This document shows positions 43,501-55,500 of a DNA stretch of 64,000 bases, one piece after another. This DNA is from Sphaerolaimus hirsutus (taxonomy: Eukaryota; Nematoda; Chromadorea; Monhysterida; Sphaerolaimidae). A program made the translations under genes and the position numbers. The notes beneath the pieces were generated by a model. It was given only the letters and a program-made list of their open reading frames with translations. It made no database searches and was not told the origin of the DNA. Location: positions 18,245,855 to 18,309,854 of the forward strand of contig OZ038455.1 of the NCBI GenBank assembly GCA_964036195.1. The letters run 5' to 3'. Numbering within the stretch: the first letter of the stretch is position 1; each line of letters opens with the position of its first letter.

Positions 43501-46500
43501 TTTATCTAAGCCAATTTATGAGTTTACCAAAATCTGGCGCTAAACTAGTGTGCACATGCACATTATGTAGAATTGTATGGCAATACGAAATTTGAGTTTT
43601 AACACCATTCCATACATATGCCAAGCAAATCCACAATATATCACACATGTGGTGTGGAAATGCGCTGGCGCGCAAATTTTTTGAAAAATAGGTTTAAAAT
43701 TTCATATCAAAATTGATATTTTAGAACATTATTCAATGGAAACCCTGACTCGAAATTTGCCAAAATTTCGAGTCGAGTCAGGCAAAAACCTCGAGTCTCG
43801 AGTTTGGGCCATATTTTTCCGGTCGAGTCAGACGAGTCGAGTCGGTACCCTGTTTTACCCTCGAGTCACGAGTCGAGTCGAGTCGAGTCGAGTCGAGTTC
43901 GAGCCCTAGTGATCAAACCAACCTTCACTGGACTCGCTAGTAGTTGTGGTCGCAACTGAGGTTGTAGTGGTTGTGCCTGTGCACCCTGGACTCGCAGCAA
44001 TCTCCGCATTGATTCTGGCAGCCAACTTGGAAAAGGTTGACTGATCATATGTCTTTGAGTGATCTTTCCAATCTGTGGTGGAATTGTGATGAGTTTATCA
44101 TATCCAATTTTTGAGAAGGTTATTCGGATTGGGCATAAGTATGCAAATCTAAAATTTTATGTTTCGGATAGGAAAAAATGGTTCTGATTTACCTGCTATC
44201 TTTTCAATAATTTCCCCAAAACATGCCCCATTAAAAAGCATTTTTCATCCCTACCAGACTATTTATTTATTTGTTTCAGACTACACTTCATTTCCAAACA
44301 CTAATACACCACAGCACACACAACATACCCCCGGTGGTAATGTAGGCCATATTGGTCAAATTTTGCACCGCGCCAACAGCGATGCCAAAAACACTGGCTT
44401 CCTTCCGCAGGGAGTCACTCGTGTCAAATGGCTTAGGGCAGCAGTTATCTGCCTGGTCGAAACTGCATGTGATGTAATGCATGCAACACAGTTAGGGACA
44501 AGATTGTTGCATAATTATTTGTGAATTGCCTTGAATTTGTGTGTGTGGAATGGATGCGTGGTGAAGCATCATGAAGTGTCTTCACGCCAACGCTTCCCGA
44601 TGCTTCACCAAGCACTATTGCGCTTATGCACATCACGAAAATCTGTGTGAAGTCACGTCACACTTTTATGATGCCTGCATGTAAATGTATGATAATGAAG
44701 TGTGTGGAACCACTAGCATTGTGAAGTGTCTCCCACAATTTTGGAAGTGCCCGAAGCGTGCAGTGAAGCTAGGTGAAGTGTGCGAAAAACACTTCACCTG
44801 CAATTTCGTGATGCTAGTGGATGTGTGTTGATGCATTTTGCTTACAGGTGCTTCACAAAGCCATTTTTGCTGTGTATATTATCAAAATATACCTGCCTCT
44901 AAGTTTTGATACACATAAATATCTACAGAATACAAGAAAAATGTATAACAAACTAACAATCCCTGACCAATGACCACCACATAATTGGGCGCGCCGCTGC
45001 GATCCTGACCAGAAACAAATATCTTGTCACGTGCAACTTTCAAGCCCCTGAATGTTTATGTAGATATATTGTGTAAATTGAAATAAGGCAAATATATATT
45101 TAACAGTGCATCAAATCATAACAACAGAAAATCAAGGCATAACTCACAAATCCAAATCAGATATTCCTAGGAATTCAGTGACAGTGACTTTCTCGATTTT
45201 ATTTTGGATATAATCGATGGTGTTAGGGTCATTCAAATAGAACAAGGTGCCAGTGCGGTCATCAGGTGATGAAAAATGCACCAAAGCAACATGGGTGCCC
45301 TTTTCTCCAAACGTTTTTATCTCTTTGACAATATCAAGGGCCAGAAAGAAAATCTGCGAAATGGGAAGAACTAAATAAGATGAATTTTTGCTCACTCAGT
45401 CAGTTGAATCAGCAAAGAACAAAGTAAATCAGCAAACTCACATTTTCAATCAATGAAATAACGCGCTCAGATGTCTCAACCACAAAGACCAAATCCGCAC
45501 CACCTAAAATTGAAGAAAACAAATAATTGTGATCAGAATCAATCTCAATGCATTACATCAGTAAATAACAAATGCAACACGCACAAATATCAGTAGCCCT
45601 ACAATCAGCCTTGGATCGAACGCTGACTGAAAGTTGATTCATCAGGCCAATATCAGTGACATTGAACACATGTTTGGGATCGCCACTTATGGACAACAGC
45701 TCAGGGTACACTATCATTGGCTCTTGTCCATTGAACCCAGGGATGCCCATGGAGATTATGGTGGCATCGAGGGAAGTGCGAATTTTTGCGGCGACTGGCC
45801 CAGGATCACCACCCTTGTCGTGGCTGTGAGTTTTTAATTGTTTTGAGTAATGAAAGAAATTTTTGCCAACAGAAAATGATGGATTTTGAAAAATGTAATC
45901 ATTAACAGGATTAGCGAAGTTGCCACTGCGCAATGGATGATTTTCAACCGATATGATCAATTCGGTAGTGCCATACACAAAAGTAATGGCTGGTATTTTA
46001 ATGCATTTATGATTTGTAGATATGATTTTGCACACAGGTTTTGCATGCAGAAATGGTCTTTGATAAGCAATAGCAAATAAACATACAGGCCATCAGAAAA
46101 GTAGAGGATTGTTTTTCCAGCTGAACTGCGAGCACCTCGTCCAGTTAGAAATTCCTCCGCTTTGTGTAGAGCCCTGAAAACAAAATTCACAGAACTCAGC
46201 TCCGCAAGAATCATTATTATTTTAAATATTAATGAACTAACAAATTAACATCAGTCACTGCAGAAGAGTATGCTAGTTTATCCACAGCCTTTTGCAATGA
46301 GTCACGATCTCGGTATTCTGCCAAATCCCAAGAGTCAGTAATTTTCTCATTGAATACAACCATTGCCATCTGAAATGTACATGAAGTGACTGACAGTATA
46401 GCAAAATAGTTCCAAATGTTGCCAAGAGCTACAGCCACTATGGAGTGATAAAAAAATGTTTCAGATGCTAATGGAACCAAGAACAACATAAAGCAGAAAC

Positions 46501-49500
46501 AACAGTATTGACTTGCTGTAAATTAGCACCATTTTAGTCAACTGAAATTATTGAAACACACAATTGAAGTAAAGCAACCATTGCGTGAAAAGTCAACTTA
46601 ATTTGATAATTGAAAAAGTAAAAATTCACTTCAGACTGTAAACTAAAAATGCTAGCGCAACCCCCACCCCACACAAAAACAAAGCATACCTGGACGGCAT
46701 CAGGCCCAATTGTGTAGTGGTCTAAGAAAACATTGATGAACTGCTGTACTGCCCTGAAATTATCTGGCCCAACGCTTTGTGAGCTGTCAATCACCACCAC
46801 CAAGTCCATTTCACAATGTGTACCTGGCCCTGCGCAACAGACAGTTGTTTGGCTTCTTTATGTTTGAATAAGTTCAATGATAAACTGATCTTTGTACATT
46901 CACTCAATATGAAGGGTTGAATTGTGTATATGAGAGAGAGGTGACAAACTGTGTTTCCTCCCTAAAATTTTACCTGTTGCAGAGCAGCAATGACACCATT
47001 TGTAGGTGCCATTCATGGCAGAGTTGTTAAAATACTGGTATTGTTAGAAAGCATAAGCATATCAATACCCATATAACCAGCTATTTTGGGTAAACATAAA
47101 AATGCTTGGGGATTGGGGGGTTTATTAATTCAAAGTGGCCATTTTGAGGGGGGATTTCGCGGGAAATACAGTATATATATATACCGTAAATCCTCGAATA
47201 AGTCCCCCCCCCTCGAATAAGTCCCCCTCTTTTGATTGTGAGGATAAAATAACTCCCCCCCACTTTGATGGGTAGGAAACATTCCACAACAATTCATGGT
47301 TACAAAAAACGTTTATGTATTGATTGTGTAAATATATGTGTGTTATCTTGCAGGTAGAGTTCACTAACATCAATTTCACTGCTTGAATTGTGGATTTTGT
47401 ATTCCTAAAACATGACTTATGTTACCAAAAATACCCTATTTGTGCAGTTAATTAATCATACATTTTACTGAAAATTCTGGTGCAATATGAACTCCCCCCT
47501 TCGAATAAGTCCCCCCTCAAAAAGGTCTGACAAAAAAATAACTACCCTGGGGTCTTATTTGAGGATTTATGGTATATTGAACCCACATCCCCCTGCCAAG
47601 AAAAAATTTAACCTATGTATCCCTCCTATCTATTTTGCACACACAACACCACTCACCAATTTCACAATGCTCTCCCTTGTATCCAGGTCTGCAAAGGCAC
47701 TTTTTACCATCTGTGTTCCCTCCATTCACACACAAAATTCGGCCACAGTCTGCATCGCCAAAATACTCTGGACAGAGACACTCATTGCCAGTGGGAAGTA
47801 GTGTCCCATCATTTTTACATTCTGCAACAGGAGCTTTTTAGTCACTTCATAATGCAAATTACTGACTGGAACTGTACCGCATGCTATGCATTTTTTCTGA
47901 GGGAAAATCTAGGGATGGTCGGTGTTTTTTTAACCGTTTTTTTATTTAAAACAGAGGCATCGAAACCGTTGTTTTTTTATAAAAAAAACGGCAGCCAAAA
48001 TTTTTAGTACTAGGTATTTTGCAATTTTGTTGCGCGCCAGCACGCAATTTCACATGCCCATTAGCATTGGTGGTTGTTTTCATTTGATTTAATTTAATCA
48101 AAGGTTAGAGTGGATCAACATACAAGCAATTTTGAAAAATTACTCATACATAAGGGACAACCAAGATAAGGTCTGGTCCTTCCACACAGGATACAGTATA
48201 AAGGAAATATATGTTCAATTTCAACACAAAATGAATTGGTTTTGAGGCATTTTTAGTGTGAAACCCTCCATTTGTTCATGCTATTGTGTCATAATAAGCC
48301 GTGATATGTTAGTGTAGTATATAATATTCAGCCAATGTGCCCCCATATAGCTGTACAGTGTGATACATCACTGCCAATGTATTTGCCTGCCTTTATAACT
48401 TTATTTAAGCACTTTTCCATGCCCAACTTCACTTGAAGTCACCAACATTGAACAAAAGGCAATATATGTAAGAAGTCGACATAAAACGGATATTTTTGAC
48501 ATAAATACCCACTTATAATGCTATCCTATGGCTCCACAGGCATTATGTGGCTATATATAACATCACAAAGTATACTCCGGTTACTTTACACCTTGCACGC
48601 GTGGTTCCCGCTGGAAGTGTGCCAACGATGGCTAATGCGTGCGAGTTTCATAAAAACATGACAAAGTTGATTGTTGTAGTAATGTTTTTCATTAACATAT
48701 TCACATCGATAAATTTTTTCATATTTTTATGAAAATCGCATGATTTAACAATCATTGGCACGCTTCCAACACGAGACATAAATCAGTGCGAGGGCAGAGT
48801 ATCATGTACGCCGAGTATACTGACAGTTGTCTAATGTACCTGTATATGTTGACCCATAACCATAACTGGGAGCTTTTGAAAAAAAAACCGTTTTAAATTT
48901 TAAAAAACCTGTTTTATTTAAAAACAACGTTTTTTTAGAAAAAAACAGGGTCGTTTAAAAAAAATGTTTTTTTGGCCATCCCTAAGGGAAACACTACATT
49001 ACGACGTTAGCATTAATCAAATTCAAATTGTTGCAGGATAAAACAAAAATGTTTCAGGAAAAACATTTGATGCTTGTACGCGACTCCACTTTATTTTTTT
49101 AAAATATTTTTCTTTTTGTGAAAGTGCATACATAAGTATCCTGCTTACGCGTTATTCACTAAGACAATAGTAATTTTGGGCCCATACTTTGTGGTTCGCC
49201 GAGTATACACAAAGTAACAAACCAATTGGTAGACAGATAGAAGATTCAATCCTTGAATATGGCAAGTTGCATTGGTCCACACCGGTGTACTGTAATCAAA
49301 GTCTCAACTTTTTACCCATCAGTAATTGTACAATTATTTATCTTTCAGAAAACGTCACCTTGATTCCCAGGGGCCCAGCAGAACACTGGAACTCATTGCT
49401 GCCCCATTCAAAAGCGCAATTTTGCCTGACTTTCAATGGTGATGAAAAGTATTGCTTGGGAGGCCAAACACCCAGAGTAAAACCAGCCACAGTGGAAATC

Positions 49501-52500
49501 ACGCCAGAATCCAGTGAGTTCATATGCACACTCAGATAGTTAGGTGTGGCTGCGATGTTGTAAAGAAATACATTTGTGTTGTAGACAAGAAAGTAAACTT
49601 TGATGTTTTCAGACTTGACAACTGATTTTAATACATTTCAAAATTGTATTCTAGCCATATTGCAGAGTGACACATATTACACATAAGTTTGGAAACTGCA
49701 AAATACAATACATCTACATGGGAATCCGCATTACTGTGCCAGAAAACTCAGTCACCCACAGAACATACCCCAAGAAAAAACTCACAATGCTCTTTCTTTG
49801 TGCTCACAAATGCATGCCTCCGGGGCACATCGCTGGTGGCAACTGTGCTGAATCCATAAAACGGTGTGAGACTTTTGACGGCGCGGATTTGCACCTGGCA
49901 TCCACTGGGCCCGCCATCTAGCATGGGTTCGGTTTGCACGGACACCTGCCACTGTCCATAAAATGAGTCTCCAGCTGCAAAATGTGGCATTTTTAAGTTG
50001 ACCACATCACATGCAAATACATACCGTATTCCCTCGAAATACCCACATGGGGGTTTATTATTTTGCCAGCAAAATTTGAATGCAGTTAATTTTGAGGGGG
50101 CTTATTCGAGGGTGGGTGGGTTATTGTTTCATCAGAATTTTTCTAAGGATCATATAAAAAATTAGGAATTTGTATACCCAAAACAGTTAATAAATGTATC
50201 CAAACAGGATATATTTGGACATAAAAATGTAAATAGCTACACAAACTAGTCTATGTTTAGCTGCAATGCAAATTAGCAGTAATAAATACATCATGTAAAT
50301 ACATTGCATACTTGATGTACATCATTCCAGAGGGGGGTATTTTGAGGGGAGGTTATTATTTCCCCAACCCATTTTGAGGGGGGGGGGGCTAATTCAAGGG
50401 AGATAAAACGAGATAATATGGTAGGAATACCAATACGGTATGAGATAATACCATATAAATGAATACATCTATTTACATAAGTAGATTAAGGCTCCAGTTG
50501 GGTACCGGGGTTTACTCTGTTCAACACCACTTATCTTATTGTCACCAAGAATTGTTTGAATTGAAGGTGTGATCACAGCTCAACTGAGTTGTGAAATATT
50601 ATGACGTAATATATGTTGTGACAATTTTACCCAACAATGATTAATGGCAAATTATTGTCATTTTCACAATAACTTCAACTTACGTTGTTGCTGAACGCTA
50701 TCTGTTGTTGTTGAACAAAAAATGTAATGATGAATTTATATACCATTTTATTAATTTATGTTCCATCAATTTTATGAATTTTCCAACACGATTTAGCTGT
50801 CATCACACCTTTAATTAAATAAAAGAATATAAAAAAAACCTACCACCAATTCTGTTCACACTCGTCACGATCGCGTTGGCCGCATCATTTACCAGCACTG
50901 TCCGCTGATCGGCATTTGCAGATGCTCCTGAAACGGGATATTTAGAATGAACTAAAAGTATTCACTGCAAATCCTCAAATAAAACCCCAGGGGAGTAATT
51001 TTTTCATTGGAGTTTCTGAGGGGGGATGTTATTCAAGGGGGTTATTCAAGGGGTGGAGTTATCTTTTCCACAAAAGTTTCAGGGAAACTTGGACTTTATT
51101 CATCGTACAAATGCCACTGCAGTAGCCTCACGATCTTTTTGTATTTTTTGTTTCAGACAATCCACTGCATTTGCATTCACTGATTCAGGCCCCAGGCACA
51201 GTTTTTTTGGTCTGTGTGACTACATCGATTGTTTTTTTAATTTTTGCAACATGTTTCTACCCATCACAGAGGGGGGGAGTTATTCGAGGAGGAGTTATTT
51301 TTCCTCACGCAGCCAACAGGGGAAGGTACTCAACGGCGGGGGTGTTATTCAAGGGGGTCTCATTTGAGGATTTAGGGTATGATATCTATAATAGTAAGAC
51401 TTGTAAATTCAATTCAAAATGAAAATCAATGTCAGGTGTTTTGTGATTGATTTTTGGGCTTATACAAAATCTCATATATATTTTTCTGACCAGACTGAAT
51501 ATTTATAGTTTGCGCAAAGTTTTCCATACTTTGATGAGTAAAGTAATACAAAAATACCATACAAAATTGTACCATAGTATTTTCTAAACATTTAGATCAC
51601 TTATTAAGCTATTCAGGTATATGGTAGTATTTAGTGCAAATTATGCATTCAACGAACCCCTGCTTTTGGAGCCACAGGTTTGCCCTTTGACAGCCATCTT
51701 AATCCTCTCTAACACCGCTTCAGATCCCTTCTTATCAGACATCTCAAACTGGAACACATTCCTGGAATCACCACAAATTGCCTGTAGCTCAGCGAAATGC
51801 TTAGTCTGAGATTGAACCTCTGCAGGCAGCTGAATCGAAATCAATGTGGCGCCACTCGTTACCAGGCCGGAAGCTGTCCACTTTGGTGAAGTGGATTCAG
51901 TTGAGTGACTGCATTTTAAGTTTTTTGGGTGTGCAATCTAGTGAGCAGCAGAGTACATAAATTTTGACAATGAGGATTCAAATCCACACATTGTTTAGCA
52001 GGAGTCTGGTATAAGATAAGCATTTGGGGTGGTGCGACGAGACTAGTGATTTAAAAGCTCCATGGCGCGAACGCCTGGCGATAGCGCCAAAGCAAAAAGT
52101 GCCATGGCGCTTGGCGCTATTTTTGACTGACGCCAGGAACAAAATGCCTGGCGTTGGCGCTTGGCGCTAGTGCCAAAGCAAAAAGCGCCATGGCGCTTCT
52201 GGCGCTTGGCACCAGAGTTCTGGCGCTTTTCACATCACTAGACGAGACACCTCCCCCCAATTGTTCCAATTATCTATCCATCTCTCAGACATCACTGTTA
52301 TAACAAGGTACAGAATTTTTCCAGAAAGATTATGAACGTACACGCCTCTGGTAAAAAGGATCACAATTTTTGGATTGTTTTCCAGGCTGCGGTCAGTCGT
52401 GGACAAATGTTGACGAGCCAAGGAAAGTGCGCTGAAATGGTAAAAGGTTGAAGCCAAACTTTTTGAATAATCAGACAAATATAGATGCATTTGGGGGGCG

Positions 52501-55500
52501 GGGGGGGGGGGTTCAATAGGAGCAAGTGCAGGATCAAGTGAGGTAAAATCAGGTCAGATGCAAACAGATATCGGTAGATGTTCACAAGATGAAAAATTGC
52601 TGCACAAAATCATTGTTTAAAATCAATTGTATTGCATCAAAATATCAATGTAGACATGTATATGTCAATTATAACAAATACCTACATTTAAAACAAAATT
52701 TATTGACATATTGAAAAACATCTATTGGCATGTGAATCCAATAATTGAAGTATTTGTTTCTTTTGTAAAATGTTGTGTATTTATTTGTGTTTGCAACAAA
52801 CTGAAAAATTCCAAACTCACGCCGCCAGATCGCTGCCCCTCATTTCCTCTTCCCGCTCATATTTTAAGTCATGCATTATGGTAGAAAAGTGATTTTTGTC
52901 ACGGATCAAATCATCCAAACTGAGAACAACAGAATTGAGTATATTCTGCCTGTTCGAAAACTGCAGCACACCCAGTCTGGTCGCATTTTGTCCGAATGGA
53001 GCGAATGCACTGGCGATTTCCACTGCATACTTTTTGCTCTGTAAAAAGATGAAAGTGTACAAACTGTTAAGTCAATAAGGTAAAAAGTAGAGTTTTTACA
53101 AACAGTGTACCTTTTCAAACACATCCTCGGGAACATCCGGTGAATTTTCAAACAGGAACAAAATGTCAGCGGGGCAGGAAGCACCGCCGGTCTGACTGCC
53201 ACTGTTGACATGCTGCTCTTCTAACTCTGCAATGAAGAAAAACAAAATGTGTTTTTTACCCATTTTGAGCTCTTTTACACCTATTTTCAGCTATTTTTCG
53301 CCCTTTTCTTCTTTCTACACCCTGAAAAAGCTGATACATCGAACTCCCGTTGTTAGATGTAGGCTCATCCGACATCTAAACGCATTACACATCTAAATCT
53401 ACATTGTCTCTCAAATAGAAAGTATTTAATTTAGGGAATTTCAAAAAAGTCATGATGACACAAGGTAATCAAATCTAATATAACATGTTAGAGTGTTTGA
53501 AGGCAATTTGACATCACATGTGTTAAAACATGACAGTTGACAACTAGTGAGTGTAGTCAATGTTATTGAGTACAACTCTGACCTGTGAAATCACTGAGTC
53601 ATTGAAAGTGGCTCTTATTGTAGCACTTTTTCATCATCAACATTTTTTTGCATCCATTATCCACCAAAAATGCAAGGAATATGCATCAAATATGACAGGC
53701 ATCCAATTTATGGGCCGGGATGTGGGATGGGTTTAGATGTGTAATGGCACAGACCCCGTTGTAACCACCCCCACCCCTAATTTGTTCAGCCATCAGTTCA
53801 GCCCTCTGGAGGTTTCGCTACCTATCCACCCCCACCCCCCCCCCCGTCCAGAGGGTCAAATCTAGGAAACCTCTTAAACCCACATTAACACGCAACACGC
53901 CGCTCACCTTTGGGTGAAGATATGGTGACTTTTGGCGCCTTGCCAGTAGCAGAAACCAGAAAAGAGTCCGTATCACAACCAATGGGGAAATCAAAAGTTG
54001 GTTTCGATTGGCAATCCACTTCATGGTACTGTTCTACAACGTGGGTGGACACAATCGATGGGATGTATGCGCTGATGTACTGAAAAGGGTAATGTGATTT
54101 GGAGCAAGGAAAACAGTGCATTTCCTTAATTTCTAGCAATAAGGAAAAATTTCCAGGTTGGGGCATTTTCACAGTTAAAGTAAAGCTTTGTGAGAGAATA
54201 ATGGCTTAAAAATTCAAAATAATCACAAAAATGAATTGGAATTTGTTCCTAATTTTGTATTTGGTGTTTTCAGGGGGCAGTATCAAGCCCTGAGAGGTGT
54301 AAAGTCAAGTGTAAAAAGTCATTACTATTGCCAGTCAAAAGAAAAAAAGAAAGGCTTTTAACACTGAAATTTTGACACTTCCCAGAGGCAATTTTTTTCG
54401 GCTACTTTCCCTGAACACCCCCCCCACTATCTAGCTATCTGGAGCGCTTTTGAGCAATTTTACCATAACTTTCACCCCCACCCAACACCCAAGCTGATTT
54501 TCATACTTTTTATAAGTAGATTTTCACTTTCAAAATCACTAGGTCATGTTTTTTACTGTTTATTTTAGTATGCCCAGTTTATATAAATGCATCCCGGGCA
54601 GGGTTGGTTTTAGTAAAATTCTTTTTACTAAAATTGTATTTTATTTTTATTAAAATTGTATTTTATTTTTATTTTATTCTTCAATTTTCCATTTTATTTT
54701 TATTTTATTCTTCCATTTTTCAATTTATTTTTATTTTATTCTTCCATTTTTCAATTTATTTTTATTTTATTTTTATTTTTAATTATAGTTCGTGACCAGG
54801 ATTGATTTAAGTAAAATTCTTTTTACTAAAATTGTATTTAATTTTTATTAAAATTGTATTTTATTTTGATTTTATACTTCAATTTTACATTTTTTTATTA
54901 TTTTATTCTTCAATTTTCTATTTTATTTTTTTTTATTTCCATTTTTTTCTGAGATTTTGCCAACCCTGATCCCGGGTCTACATGCATGATTGGTCTACAT
55001 GCGTAATGGCACAGGGCCCACCAGCTCTACTGCACCTCAGTTTTTACTCCAAAAAGTTTACCCAATGCCATGGTCCTCAATTTTTGTACAACCTTCCAAC
55101 AATGTGAAACACACCTGGGAGATGGCTGGTTTCGTGGTGGTGAATAGTTTGCCAAGAGTATAATCTGTCAGATGTCCGATCAGTTGATTTGGTGGCTCGT
55201 TGCAGGCAAACTGCTCCGAAATCACATAGTGCACCTGAGTATTTTTAAAGCGTGCTGGTGACAAAAAAAACATGAATGACTTATTACAACACAACTAAAT
55301 AATGGATTACGGGATATTTTTATGGATTATTTTTCATTATCGGCGCGGTTTTAAAAACAATTCCCCATCAATGCAGAATATAATTTGTGATGTAATATTG
55401 ACGTGCCTAAAAATCGAAAAGGGCATCACCTGAACATCTGTCAGCAGCAGATCCTTGTATAATTCAGATTCTTTTTCAAACGTCGGTGCTGGATCCGTTG

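Noticed and set aside
49189..49539. Plus-strand open frame of 116 residues with an apparent acceptor (CTTTCAG at 49348) and donor (GTGAGTTC), suggesting a nested gene
   Set aside because: The minus-strand exon 49359..49549 over the same bases fits the phase and the hemicentin-like motif order of its neighbours; no other plus-strand exons follow. The plus-strand signals look coincidental.
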